Shown: positions 8,831 through 17,686, counted from the first letter of the stretch. The stretch: 64,000 nt of DNA from Alcanivorax sp. S6407 (GCF_023016115.1 NZ_JALKBH010000008.1:79073-143072), one strand, 5' to 3'. The notes: a model not told the origin generated them from the letters alone. Translations and numbers: made by a program.

Positions 8831-10108
8831 ATGAGATTACCCCGTGGACTGCTTTGGGGAGCAGTATGGGTGGCTTCCGGTGGCGCCTTTGCCAGCGATG
8901 CCGCTTCCCTGAACGATCTGGAAGAGCGCCTGTACCGACTGGAGCAGGACGCCACCAGCACCTCTCCCTCAGATAACTGGACTGACCGGGTTTCCATCAA
9001 TGGTTTTGTGACTTACGGTCTGACCCGGCACAACGTGCATGAGAAGCAGGGCGCGGGCATTTTTCCCAATCCTGAACAAGGAAAGCCTTTCTATTATCTG
9101 GATACCCTCAGTGATGAGGTGTCCCATCGTGAGTTGTCTCGCGTCGGGCTGCAGTTCGACGTCAAGGTAAACGACAGAACCAGTGCGGTGGTGCAGATTC
9201 TGGGCCAGGCCATCGATAACTACGATGCCGAGGTGCAGTGGGCGTTCGTGGACTATGAACTGCTGCCGGGATTGCACTGGCGTGGTGGTCGGCTGGTGTT
9301 GCCCACCTTCATGCACTCCCAGTATCTGAATGTGGGTTATGCCTACCATTGGGCCGCCTTGCCCTCTGAAGTGTATGGCACGGTGCCTTTCGATACCTTT
9401 GATGGCATGGACCTTACCTGGAGCGTCAACACCGGGCCGCTGTCCCATGAGCTCAGTGCCTTCTATGGCGGTGTGGATCTGGAGGATGGTGATCCGCCGG
9501 TGACCGTGGATTACGAGTTGCGCAACTATATGGGTGCCAACCTGCGTTCTTCCTGGGGTTCGCTGAACAGCTGGTTGAGTTATACCGAGTCCACCTTTAC
9601 CGCCGACTTTGCTTCCCTGGGGTTGCCTTCTGCTTCGCTGGATAAAGAAGTGTTGGCTTCTGGCAGCATTGGTCTGGGCTATGACAATGGCAGCTTCATG
9701 CTGATGGCCGAGCGTTCCTACTATGATTCCGATAACTGGATTCCGGATCGTTGGGGTGGCTATGTGAGTACCGGTTACCGGTTCGGCAAGTGGATGCCCC
9801 ACCTGACCTGGGGGGCGACCAACTCCACCGGGCTGGGAGAAGTGCTGGAGGAGGGTGATCCAGCCAAGGTTTTCCTGGCGCAGCAGAGCATGGTGCGCAG
9901 CAAGAGCTGGACTTACGGGCTGCGTTACGATCTGGCCCCGGGGGTGGATGTCAAACTGGAAGCGCAGACCTTCTACGATATGAGCACCAGCAGTTATCGG
10001 CAGGAGGGTGCCAACCTCAATGGCATGTTCACGTCCAGTGTCAGTGCCGGCGAAATCGATACTGATGACCCGACCGTGTATCGGCTGTCTGTGGACGCAG
10101 TGTTCTGA
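8831..10108 (+). CDS. Outer-membrane beta-barrel (porin-like), module copy 3
   Basis: The 425-residue protein has a signal peptide ending GAFA, a coiled coil ('LNDLEERLYRLEQ'), then 'NWTDRVSINGFVTYGLTRH' and a barrel region with the shared landmarks 'NYDAEVQWAF', 'HSQYLNVGYAYHWAALPSEVY', 'DNGSFMLMAERS', 'RWGGYVSTGYRFGKWMPH' and final 'VDAVF'. ATG 8831 is chosen because GAGGA lies 5 nt upstream and the signal peptide starts there; a longer in-frame reading from 8654 has no signal. Substrate unknown. It is an intact version of copy 2 and forms a two-gene operon with the next gene (10-nt gap). Confidence 0.9.
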   Translation: MRLPRGLLWGAVWVASGGAFASDAASLNDLEERLYRLEQDATSTSPSDNWTDRVSINGFVTYGLTRHNVHEKQGAGIFPNPEQGKPFYYLDTLSDEVSHRELSRVGLQFDVKVNDRTSAVVQILGQAIDNYDAEVQWAFVDYELLPGLHWRGGRLVLPTFMHSQYLNVGYAYHWAALPSEVYGTVPFDTFDGMDLTWSVNTGPLSHELSAFYGGVDLEDGDPPVTVDYELRNYMGANLRSSWGSLNSWLSYTESTFTADFASLGLPSASLDKEVLASGSIGLGYDNGSFMLMAERSYYDSDNWIPDRWGGYVSTGYRFGKWMPHLTWGATNSTGLGEVLEEGDPAKVFLAQQSMVRSKSWTYGLRYDLAPGVDVKLEAQTFYDMSTSSYRQEGANLNGMFTSSVSAGEIDTDDPTVYRLSVDAVF

Positions 10109-10118
10109 GGAGGTCTAC

Positions 10119-10538
10119 ATGAAAGCGTTGAAAACGTTAGTGGTCTCCATGCTGGTCCTGCTGCCCTTGCAGGTGCTGGCGGAGGTGGTAGTGGTGGTCA
10201 GCAACGATTCACCGATCAGCACCATCAGTGAAAGTCGTCTTCGCCAGGTGTACCTGGAAGGGGCGGGACAGGTGGATGGTCAGCGTGTCACTGCACTGGA
10301 TTTGTCCGAGGAAAATCGAGTCCGTGAGCAGTTCTACAAGCAAGCACTTGGCAAGACACCGGCAGGTATGAAGAGCTACTGGGCACGGATGATCTTCACC
10401 GGCCGCGGTGCGCCGCCGCGTAGCGTATCGGGTGTCCATGAGATGCAGATTATGCTGGAGAATAATCCTGATTTTATCGGCTACTTGCCTGGAAATCAGG
10501 TCTCCAGTGGCTTGAAGGTGATCTACAGATTGCCCTGA
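10119..10538 (+). CDS. Small secreted PstS-like protein, module copy 3
   Basis: The 139-residue protein has a signal peptide (cleavage near VLAE), then 'VVVVSNDSPISTISESRLRQ', 'MKSYWARMIFTGRGAPPR', 'MLENNPDFIGYLPGNQVSSG' and final 'LKVIYRLP'. The ribosome site GAGGAGG overlaps the barrel stop, so the pair is probably translationally linked. No clear terminator follows, so read-through toward copy 4 across the 226-bp gap is possible. Ligand unknown. Confidence 0.88.
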   Translation: MKALKTLVVSMLVLLPLQVLAEVVVVVSNDSPISTISESRLRQVYLEGAGQVDGQRVTALDLSEENRVREQFYKQALGKTPAGMKSYWARMIFTGRGAPPRSVSGVHEMQIMLENNPDFIGYLPGNQVSSGLKVIYRLP

Positions 10539-10764
10539 TTACATCGTAAGAATGGTAAAGAATTGAGGTCGTCAGTGGGTAAAAAATCGGCGGTTTCCCG
10601 TTTATGCAGCAGAAAAGATTGTATGTCGCTTTTACAGCAAGAAGACTTGTTGTTAGCACACCGGGAACCGTTTAATTGAAGTCTGAATCCGTGCTGCACC
10701 ACGTCACTTGGTAGGCAGCATTTTAACCATACGCTGAATAAACCGAATAAAAAGGCGAAGACAG

Positions 10765-12072
10765 ATGCAATTATATCGCTCGATGTTTTGGGGCGCCCTG
10801 CTGGCGGGCTCAAGTGCCCTCTATGCTGAAGATCCCCCGTCCCTGAATGAAATAGAAAAGCGAATTGCCCAACTTGAGCAGGGCAATCTCGAGCCTCAAA
10901 CCAACTGGACCGATCAGATCTCGATCAATGGGTATCTCTCCTATGGGATAACCCGGCATGATGTTCACCAGGATCAGGGTGGTGCTCCGCCAGTAAACTT
11001 CCAGGCGGGCCAACCGTACACCTTCCGAAACCGGGTCACTGATGAGATATCTCACCGTGACATCTCTCGGGTGGGACTGCAGATCAACGCCGAAATCAAT
11101 GACAAGACGTCTGCGGTGGTGCAACTGCTGGGGCGTGGACGAGATAATTATGATGCGGAAGTGCAGTGGGCCTTTATCGACTATGAACTTCTGGAAGGGC
11201 TGAACTGGAGGGGCGGGCGCTTGATGCTGCCCAACTCCATGCACTCCCAGTATCTCAACGTAGGATATGCCTACCACTGGGTGGAATTACCGGGGGAGGT
11301 TTACGATATCGTTCCGTTCGATACGATTGACGGGATGGATCTGACCTTGAAGTTCAATACAGGAAGCATTTCCCATGATCTGAGCGCGGTGTATGGCAGC
11401 CTGGATGTGCCGGATAATACCTTTGGTGTGCCCGTGATTTATGAGGGGCGCGATTACGGCGGGATCAACCTGCGTTCCCGCTGGGGCGACCTGATGACCT
11501 GGTTCAGTTACAACCATGCCCGTCTGAGCGCGGATTTGTCTTCGCTTGATCTTGCCTTCGCGATGCTTGGGCTTCCGCCACCCGGGTTTGCCTCAGCCTC
11601 AATTGATGAGGCGGTGGCGATTGGTCGGAGTGTCGGCTTTCAGTACGACAACGGCAGTTTTTTCATGATGGCAGAGCGTGCAGATCTGGATATTGATGCC
11701 TGGTATCCAAATCGCTGGGGTGGCTATGTCAGCACCGGTTATCGAATCGGCAAATGGACCCCCCATGTGACCTGGGGCGCAGCCAATACCCATGGGGCCG
11801 CTGATGCATTGAACGATGGTAATCCGCTCACAAGTGGACTGGCTCTGAGCAACATGGTGCGCGGCAAAAGCTGGACTCTCGGAGTGCGTCACGATCTGGC
11901 CTCTGGCATTGACGTCAAGCTGGAAGCAAAGCGTTTCTACGATATGAGCAACGAAAAGTTTGATAGCGTAGGGGCCAATACCAACGGCATGTTCAGTCCG
12001 AGTACCCTTGCTGGTGAAATTGAGGATGAGAACCCGGTTGTCTATCGCATTTCAGTTGATGCGGTCTTTTGA
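10765..12072 (+). CDS. Outer-membrane beta-barrel (porin-like), module copy 4
   Basis: The 435-residue protein has a signal peptide ending ALYAE, a coiled coil ('LNEIEKRIAQLEQ'), then 'NWTDQISINGYLSYGITRHD' and a barrel ending 'VDAVF'. It is intact and shows what copy 2 lost: between 'ASID' and 'VGFQYDNGSF' this copy has 'EAVAIGRS'. The ribosome site before ATG 10765 is weak (GGCGA), but the signal peptide fixes the start. The 226 bp upstream carry no terminator and may hold its promoter. Confidence 0.9.
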   Translation: MQLYRSMFWGALLAGSSALYAEDPPSLNEIEKRIAQLEQGNLEPQTNWTDQISINGYLSYGITRHDVHQDQGGAPPVNFQAGQPYTFRNRVTDEISHRDISRVGLQINAEINDKTSAVVQLLGRGRDNYDAEVQWAFIDYELLEGLNWRGGRLMLPNSMHSQYLNVGYAYHWVELPGEVYDIVPFDTIDGMDLTLKFNTGSISHDLSAVYGSLDVPDNTFGVPVIYEGRDYGGINLRSRWGDLMTWFSYNHARLSADLSSLDLAFAMLGLPPPGFASASIDEAVAIGRSVGFQYDNGSFFMMAERADLDIDAWYPNRWGGYVSTGYRIGKWTPHVTWGAANTHGAADALNDGNPLTSGLALSNMVRGKSWTLGVRHDLASGIDVKLEAKRFYDMSNEKFDSVGANTNGMFSPSTLAGEIEDENPVVYRISVDAVF

Positions 12073-12084
12073 GGGGAGGCCATG

Positions 12085-12507
12085 ATGAATAATTCAATGT
12101 TGAAATGGATGGCAGCCCTGATCTTTGCCCTGCCTATGCAGGTGTTTGCCGAGGTTGTTGTGGTAGTGAGTATGGATTCTCCCGTGACCGGTCTCAGTGA
12201 AAGTCAACTGCGGCAGCTTTATCTGGAGGGTTCTGGACGTGTTGATGGCATTAGTGTGAGAGCGCTGGATTTACCAGAAGGTGCCAAAGTGCGTGAGGAT
12301 TTCTACCAGAAAGCGGTGGGCAAGACCCCGGCCCAGATGAAAGGTTACTGGGCGAGGATGATCTTTACCGGTCGCGGTGCTCCGCCGCGAATGGTATCTG
12401 GTAATCGTGCCATGCAGGTGATGTTGGACAATAACCCCGAAATGGTTGGTTATCTGCCTGCCAATCAGGTGGGCGACAAGCTGAAGGTGCTGCGAACACT
12501 TGACTGA
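12085..12507 (+). CDS. Small secreted PstS-like protein, module copy 4
   Basis: The 140-residue protein has a signal peptide (cleavage near VFAE), then 'VVVVSMDSPVTGLSESQLRQ', 'ALDLPEGAKVREDFYQKAVG', 'MKGYWARMIFTGRGAPPR' and 'VSGNRAMQVMLDNNPEMVGY'. Its ending 'LKVLRTLD' departs from the 'YRLP' of the other copies. GGGGAGG precedes; ATG 12085 is better spaced than ATG 12082. It lies 12 nt after the barrel stop and before a strong terminator. It is the last gene of the module series. Confidence 0.88.
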   Translation: MNNSMLKWMAALIFALPMQVFAEVVVVVSMDSPVTGLSESQLRQLYLEGSGRVDGISVRALDLPEGAKVREDFYQKAVGKTPAQMKGYWARMIFTGRGAPPRMVSGNRAMQVMLDNNPEMVGYLPANQVGDKLKVLRTLD

Positions 12508-12531
12508 AAGCTGCGAGCTACGCTTGATCCG

Positions 12532-12573
12532 ACAGAAAACCCGGGAAAAGTTCCCGGGTTTTCTGCTTTTCTA
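12532..12573 (+). terminator. Rho-independent terminator after module copy 4
   Basis: A long perfect stem CAGAAAACCCGGGAA / TTCCCGGGTTTTCTG with a 3-nt loop is followed by CTTTTC. It is 25 nt after the mini-PstS stop. Confidence 0.88.
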
Positions 12574-12850
12574 CGAAGCCGCTGCAGGAGCGTAGCGTAG
12601 CGAAGTAACGTACGCAGTGCGGTCCGCAGGGTGAGCGTAGCGAATAACTTCCGAACCGTGCGAAGCAAGGAATCGTCCGCAGGGCGATCAGGATTTTCCG
12701 AGCCCGGCAGGTCTCCAAATAATGATCTCCCTTCGATCGCCTCGATCGCTCGGTTCGCATCTCACCGAGCGAAGCGAAGGAACGTCTTTCAAGGCGGCCC
12801 CGAAAGAGTTGGCGCTGCGAATAACGTGCCTGCAGGCGATCCGAGCCTTG
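12574..12850. repeat. Mosaic dispersed repeat related to 27594-27860
   Basis: This gene-free stretch shares several blocks with 27594-27860: CTACGAAGCCGCTG(C/T)AGGAGCG at its start, GCAGGGCGATCAGG plus TTTTCCG and CGCAGGT-like words near 12670-12715, and CTCCCTTCG(A/G)TCGCCTCG near 12728. The order is the same in both places, so they are two diverged copies of one non-coding element or a nested set of REP-like units. Confidence 0.6.
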
Positions 12851-12862
12851 GAGAGGTAATAA

Positions 12863-12962
12863 GTCTCGAGTTACGAGAAGCGAGTTTCGAAAGGGAAGAC
12901 CTTAAACTTGCTGCCTGGTTGTTGTCTTTTGATCTTCGAAACTCGGTACTCGATACTCGCCT
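12863..12962. repeat. Heptamer-array inverted repeat, GTTTCGA family, copy 2
   Basis: The left arm is GTCTCGA, GTTACGA, GAAGCGA, GTTTCGA (12863-12890). The right arm is TTCGAAA, CTCGGTA, CTCGATA, CTCGCCT (12935-12962), the inverted equivalent. A 44-bp spacer lies between. A REP-like piece follows (GGAATCCTTACCTCGC and GCTCGGATCGCTTGCAGGCA), as after copy 1 at 1334. Confidence 0.8.
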
Positions 12963-13050
12963 CTGGAATCCTTACCTCGCCAAGGCTCGGATCGCTTGCA
13001 GGCAAGCTCCTACAGAGAGACGCCGCACGCTTCGCGCATCAGGCATCCTG

Positions 13051-15003
13051 TCAGCCTCCCAGCAACTTGCTCTCGGCGGATTCCACTGCCTCAAGTGGAC
13101 CATACAAAATCAGGGTGTCGTCTTCTTGCAGCAGTGTGGCCGGTGAAGGGTTTTCCTCGCCCTGGCCGTCCCGTTTGATTTCGCGGATTTCCACATCCTT
13201 GAGGCTGCAATCGGCGATGCTCTGGCCAATGGCGCGGGCCTTGCCGGTGAGGGTGACGGCGTGCAGCAGGCGGTAGGGGTTACCGGCGCTGTCTGCGGTG
13301 GGGAAGCTGTCGCCATGATAGTAGCCGCGCAGCATGCGGTAACGTTCACGGCGGGTCTTGCGCAGGGTGGCGAGGACCCGTTCAAAGGGTACATCCAGCA
13401 TCATCAGAGCATGGGCCACCAGCATCAGTGAGGCTTCCAGCACTTCCGGCACCACCTCGGCCGCGCCAGCTTCGGTGAGGGTTTCCAGATGGGTCTCGTC
13501 GCGGGTGCGCACCAGCACACGAATATCCGGATTGATATCACGCACCGTATGAATAATCCGCTCGGCCAGCCGGGAGTTGTCAAAGGTGACCACCAACAGG
13601 CGTGCCCGGTCGATGCCGGCCCGTTCGAGAATATCCTTGCGGCTGGCGTCACCGTAAATGATCTTCTCGCCAGCGGCGCTGGCTTCCTGCAAACGCACGA
13701 TGTCCAGGTCCACGGCGATGGCCTGGTGGTGGAAGTTGGCAAGGTAGCGCATCAGGTTCTGGCCCACACGGCCATAGCCGCAGAGTATGACGTGGCCCTG
13801 AATATCACTGGACAGAGGCGGCTCTTCCGGGATGGAGATCCATGGCCGCAGCAGTATCCGGGTGAGCCTGCCGCTGTTTTGAATCAGCGCGGGTGTCACT
13901 GCCATGGTCAGCACGGTGATGGACACCAGCAGGCCCGCCTTGCCGGGCGTCATGGCCTGATGGGATACCGCCAGGGCCACCAGCACAAAGCCGAATTCGC
14001 CGCACTGGGACAAGATGACTCCACTGCGAAGGCTCACTTCCGCACGTTCGCCCAGTACCTTCAGCAGCAGCATAATCAGCAGTCCCTTGAACAGCATGAT
14101 GGAAACCGCGGCAATAATGATCCAGTGCCATTTGGCGGCGAACAGATCCGGGTCCACCAGCATGCCCACACTGATAAAGAACAGGCCGAGCAACAGATCC
14201 CTGAAGGGGCGCAGGTCAGCCTCAATCTGGTGACGGAAGTGGCTCTCCCCCAGCATCATCCCGGCGAGGAAGGCGCCCAGTGCCATGGACAGGCCCAGCC
14301 AGTGGGTCACCCAGGCGGCCACCAGCGCCAGCAGCAGGGCTGTCATCACAAAGACTTCGTCAGAGCGAGTGCGACCGGTTTCTTCCAGCAAGCGAGGCAA
14401 TATCCATTTGCCGGCCACAAAGATGCCGACAAACAACAGCAGGGATTTGCCCAGTGTCAGCGCCGTCATGCCAAGCAGGTTGTCATTGCCCTCCTGGCTG
14501 AACAGGGGAAGCAGTACCAGCATCAACACTGCGGCCAGATCCTGAAATAGCAGGATGCCTGTGGCCGAGCGTCCGTAACCGGTGTTCACCGCGCCTCGCC
14601 CGATCAGCTCGCGAATCACGATGGCAGTGGACGAGAGTGACAGGGCGCAGCCGGTAATGGCGGAGGTCAGCGATGAAAACCCCAGCAGCCGCATCACCCC
14701 AAATACGGCCAGCCCGGTGAGAATTACCTGCAGTGGGCCGGCACCAAATACCACCCGCCGCAGCGTCAGCAGACGGGGGATGGAGAACTCCAGACCAAGC
14801 GTAAACAGCAGAAAAACAATACCGAATTCGGCCAGGTGTTGAATGCCCTCCAGGTCGGTAATCCAGCCGAAGCCGAAGGGGCCGGCGGCCAGGCCACAGA
14901 GCAGATAGGCAAGGATGGGGGGCATGCCAAGGCGGCGAAACAGCACCACCGCAGCCACTGCGGAGCCAAGTAAGACAACAATGAGCGTTAAGGCGTCATG
15001 CAT
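13051..15003 (-). CDS. CPA2-family monovalent cation:proton antiporter with RCK domains
   Basis: The 650-residue protein is a KefB/KefC/YbaL-type inner-membrane protein. Residues about 5-380 form roughly twelve hydrophobic helices of the Na/H exchanger fold ('GMPPILAYLLCGLAAGPFG', 'GIVFLLFTLGLEFS'). Residues about 400-520 are a TrkA-N nucleotide-binding domain starting 'HVILCGYGRVGQNLMRYLAN'. Residues about 565-650 are a TrkA-C domain ('SIADCSLKDVEIREIKRDG'). The family exchanges K+ or Na+ for protons under nucleotide or glutathione control. The specific ion cannot be read from sequence. No KefF/KefG ancillary gene is adjacent. It starts at ATG 15003; the glycosidase gene lies 86 nt upstream on the same strand. 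Confidence 0.92.
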   Translation of the reverse strand: MHDALTLIVVLLGSAVAAVVLFRRLGMPPILAYLLCGLAAGPFGFGWITDLEGIQHLAEFGIVFLLFTLGLEFSIPRLLTLRRVVFGAGPLQVILTGLAVFGVMRLLGFSSLTSAITGCALSLSSTAIVIRELIGRGAVNTGYGRSATGILLFQDLAAVLMLVLLPLFSQEGNDNLLGMTALTLGKSLLLFVGIFVAGKWILPRLLEETGRTRSDEVFVMTALLLALVAAWVTHWLGLSMALGAFLAGMMLGESHFRHQIEADLRPFRDLLLGLFFISVGMLVDPDLFAAKWHWIIIAAVSIMLFKGLLIMLLLKVLGERAEVSLRSGVILSQCGEFGFVLVALAVSHQAMTPGKAGLLVSITVLTMAVTPALIQNSGRLTRILLRPWISIPEEPPLSSDIQGHVILCGYGRVGQNLMRYLANFHHQAIAVDLDIVRLQEASAAGEKIIYGDASRKDILERAGIDRARLLVVTFDNSRLAERIIHTVRDINPDIRVLVRTRDETHLETLTEAGAAEVVPEVLEASLMLVAHALMMLDVPFERVLATLRKTRRERYRMLRGYYHGDSFPTADSAGNPYRLLHAVTLTGKARAIGQSIADCSLKDVEIREIKRDGQGEENPSPATLLQEDDTLILYGPLEAVESAESKLLGG

Positions 15004-15089
15004 GGAGCGAATCGTCCCTGAGTCGATGGCTCCAGTGTATCAGTTCAGCCTCGCTGTGGGGGCTCTGGCTGCAGCTAGAGTGATGGATA

Positions 15090-15881
15090 TCAGGGATTGC
15101 AGCTCAGGCGATAACTGTTGTCCAGGGCTACAGGCAAGGTCTGGGTGTTGAATGCCAGCCGGTTCATACGTTGGCAGAAGGGGGCGCGGGCCTGATGGTC
15201 ATGGGCATAGAGGTAATCGATGTGGAAAACCGGTTTGCCCGCCTTGATAAAGCTTTTCAGCTGCTCACATTCATGCCATTGGTGACAGGATTCATTCACG
15301 GCGAAGTCCATGTCATCGACCAGTGCTCCGGCCAGTTCCGCATTGTTCTTGAGAGAGATGGCCAGGCCGTGTTGATGGGCAACCCGGGCCAGATAACGGT
15401 TGAACGCCAGTTGATCCTTTTGGGTAAGGACGAAACCTGAGTGATTGCTGTAGCCATCCACATTATCCGGATCTACCCCGTCACAGCCTTTGCGAGCTGC
15501 CAGCTGAATGCGCTCTGCCATGATCTCGCGAACGTTGGCCGAGCGGATATCCAGCCAACGCTCCCCGGGCCAGTTCGCCAATCCATGGCCTTTTTCAGCA
15601 GGATGAAAACGGTGATGATCCGCGCGCCAGTTTTCTGCGGTGCCGGCGGAAAAATAGCAGATCACGTGCCGCCCCCTGGCATGCAAATCCTCAATGACAC
15701 TCACCGGAGTATCAAACAGATCGAGGATAAAAAGGTCGGCGGAAGAGGAAGTGTCAGGCGGGCCCTGCAACTGGATCTGCCAGCTGGTTTCCACTGACGG
15801 TTGGTACCAGTTAGCCGTGTACCCATGAGCGGGTAACAGTAGTGCGCAGAAAATGAGGGCAAGGGACTTCAGGATTTCCAT
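15090..15881 (-). CDS. GH114-type endo-alpha-1,4-polygalactosaminidase-like secreted protein
   Basis: The 263-residue protein has a signal peptide (cleavage near HGYTA). It then shows a single TIM-barrel-like domain with 'WYQPSVETSWQIQLQGPPD', 'VICYFSAGTAENWR', 'GERWLDIRS', 'CDGVDPDNVDGYSN' and 'ISLKNNAEL', which are landmarks of the family named endo-alpha-1,4-polygalactosaminidase (GH114). The Asp pair in 'GVDPDNVD' is the likely catalytic or metal region. By family it would cleave galactosamine-containing polysaccharide in the envelope or outside the cell, possibly in biofilm matrix; the true substrate here is not shown. It lies upstream of the antiporter on the same strand. Confidence 0.85.
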   Translation of the reverse strand: MEILKSLALIFCALLLPAHGYTANWYQPSVETSWQIQLQGPPDTSSSADLFILDLFDTPVSVIEDLHARGRHVICYFSAGTAENWRADHHRFHPAEKGHGLANWPGERWLDIRSANVREIMAERIQLAARKGCDGVDPDNVDGYSNHSGFVLTQKDQLAFNRYLARVAHQHGLAISLKNNAELAGALVDDMDFAVNESCHQWHECEQLKSFIKAGKPVFHIDYLYAHDHQARAPFCQRMNRLAFNTQTLPVALDNSYRLSCNP

Positions 15882-16040
15882 GCCGGTACCTGTCCGTGAA
15901 AAATCTTGGATTCACGTCAGATACTAGGAGCCGCGCTATCGAAAAAATGTGTGCGAATCGCGATATTTTTGTAATTCGTGGTTACATCGATGCGATAAAA
16001 ACCTCATTTTTTATAGCTTAATCGTACGGTTGAGAAAATT

Positions 16041-16973
16041 TCAGAATGAGACATCGACAGTGACGGTATCGGTATAGGTTCCCGGTGCAGCAAGGGGGTC
16101 TGCCGGTAGTCTGCCGAAAACGTTGAGCAGGATGGCGCTGCCTGTGCCAAGCCCCGTGCCGCTCTGACGGTTCCCTGTGTTGTCCCATAACTGATTGCGC
16201 GCAGGGTCCTGATAAAGCTCATAGCTCACCAGGTCTGTTCCATTGGTCATTTCACGGTTGCCGGTGAGGCCACCGTTTAACCCAACGGTAAAGGGCGTGT
16301 TGTTGGTGCAGCGAACGGTGATGGTGGACTGGCTATCAGTTTGGGCAAGCGGGGTCGCCTGAGTGCCAAAGTCCAGGTCGGTCGCGGTAAGTTGACATTG
16401 GTTGGGGACGTTCATCTGGGCGGTCAGGGTATAGATGTTGTCCGGAGCGGTTTTGGTACTGCTACAGGCATTGGCTGAACTGCCTGGCACGATATGTACC
16501 TGAGAGTTGATCATGGTTGTCTGGTGCAGACCGGTTTGAATATCCGGGGGTAGTGGGCCGGGCAGACTGCCATAAAGGGTGATGCTGCCACTGACCGTGT
16601 TCGGGCCCTTGTTTGGCATATTGACGATAACGGGAAAGCCATCGACCGTCGGCTGCATGACCGAAGTATAGGTTGGGTCACTGTAGACGTTGAAGGGCAG
16701 AGTTTGTGCTCCTCCGTTTAGCAGGTATCGAGGATCAATGTTGCCACTGGCGTCAGGGGAGACGTAAAAGCAAAGTGTAAACGATGGCTGCCCAGGGGAG
16801 TCCTTGGTACATGACCAGTTCAGTGTGGCGTTAGACGTGATGTTGCCCCCGGTGAAGGGATCCGGCGTTCCAAAGTCCAGCACCGGGCTACCCGTCAACC
16901 CGCAGGTCACAGCGGCATGCCCGTTGATAGAGAACACTAACAATGTGGCTGATAAACCCGTCGGCAATCTCAT
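16041..16973 (-). CDS. Pilus tip protein with two spore-coat-U (SCPU) domains
   Basis: The 310-residue protein has a signal peptide (cleavage near GHA). It contains two pilin-like SCPU domains. The first is about 22-170 ('VTCGLTGSPVLDFGTPDPF'). The second is about 185-310 ('CQLTATDLDFGTQATPLAQT', ending 'GTYTDTVTVDVSF', a donor-strand-compatible ending). Two-domain SCPU proteins at the end of Csu-type operons act as tip adhesins (CsuE-like). It starts 3 nt after the chaperone stop, so it is in the same operon and is the last gene. Adhesin role is inferred from domain count and position. Confidence 0.85.
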   Translation of the reverse strand: MRLPTGLSATLLVFSINGHAAVTCGLTGSPVLDFGTPDPFTGGNITSNATLNWSCTKDSPGQPSFTLCFYVSPDASGNIDPRYLLNGGAQTLPFNVYSDPTYTSVMQPTVDGFPVIVNMPNKGPNTVSGSITLYGSLPGPLPPDIQTGLHQTTMINSQVHIVPGSSANACSSTKTAPDNIYTLTAQMNVPNQCQLTATDLDFGTQATPLAQTDSQSTITVRCTNNTPFTVGLNGGLTGNREMTNGTDLVSYELYQDPARNQLWDNTGNRQSGTGLGTGSAILLNVFGRLPADPLAAPGTYTDTVTVDVSF

Positions 16974-16976
16974 TGG

Positions 16977-17675
16977 TTAGCCCTCAACAAGAATAGTCTG
17001 ACTTTGACCGTTGATGGTGGCTGAGAAAAACTTGATGGCCCCTATGGGCGGGGTCTTGTTTGCCGGGATATGAAATTCACTATCGGGCAAGGCGTAGCCC
17101 ATCAGCCCCTTCTGGATTGGATGAGGGGTGTCTTTATCTGCCGAAAACCAGAACGCATCAGAAATCTTGGCGTGCCTGGATCCCGAGTTACGAATGCGAA
17201 GGGTGCCATCCTTGAAGTAGGCTGTGAGTTGAGGTTCTTTGTCCTCCCCACCAACAAAGACAGGTAAAGACATGCGCAGCAATACCCTTACATTGGCTCC
17301 TTGTGGTTTTTCCGTATCGGGTAGCTCACTGATGATCAGGCGGTAGCTCTTTTCCTTGTCTGATTCCGTTTCCTGTTGGCGAATGATGCGTATTGTTTGT
17401 TCGGTGTTTCCGGGTATCAGGGTAACCGGTGGAGTAACGACCAGATCATTCTGCCGACGTAGCTGCGTCTTCCCTTCGATCACTTCCCACGCAAACAGCT
17501 GGAGTTGATAGAAGGTCTCCATATCCGAGCCATTATCCAGTTTATAAATGGCATTCGGTTGGGTGGCCGTCATGTTCATGGTGAGGGGAGAGACGGTGAG
17601 CTGTCCGGCAAAAAGGCCAGAACTCCAGCCTGTAAATATTGCGCACAGGAGTAGTCTGTTGAGACGGTAGATCAT
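16977..17675 (-). CDS. Periplasmic pilus chaperone (PapD-like, Csu type)
   Basis: The 232-residue protein has a signal peptide (cleavage near LFAG), then a PapD-like two-domain immunoglobulin fold: 'LTVSPLTMNMTATQPNAIYKLDNGSD', 'FAWEVIEGKTQL', 'VVTPPVTLIPGNTEQTIRII', 'YRLIISELP' and 'VRVLLRMSLPVFV'. It would fold pilin subunits by donor-strand complementation and hand them to the usher. ATG 17675 is chosen because AAGGAGAG lies just upstream and it gives a signal peptide; a longer in-frame reading begins inside the usher gene. The gene begins 11 nt after the usher stop. Confidence 0.92.
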   Translation of the reverse strand: MIYRLNRLLLCAIFTGWSSGLFAGQLTVSPLTMNMTATQPNAIYKLDNGSDMETFYQLQLFAWEVIEGKTQLRRQNDLVVTPPVTLIPGNTEQTIRIIRQQETESDKEKSYRLIISELPDTEKPQGANVRVLLRMSLPVFVGGEDKEPQLTAYFKDGTLRIRNSGSRHAKISDAFWFSADKDTPHPIQKGLMGYALPDSEFHIPANKTPPIGAIKFFSATINGQSQTILVEG

Positions 17676-17686
17676 GGGGCTCTCCT

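Noticed and set aside
10539..10764. Terminator between module copies 3 and 4
   Set aside because: I found no stem with a T run; only weak imperfect pairings.
3423..12507. The small proteins as part of a phosphate ABC importer
   Set aside because: No pstA, pstB, pstC or phoU gene is adjacent and the proteins have only about half of a PstS.
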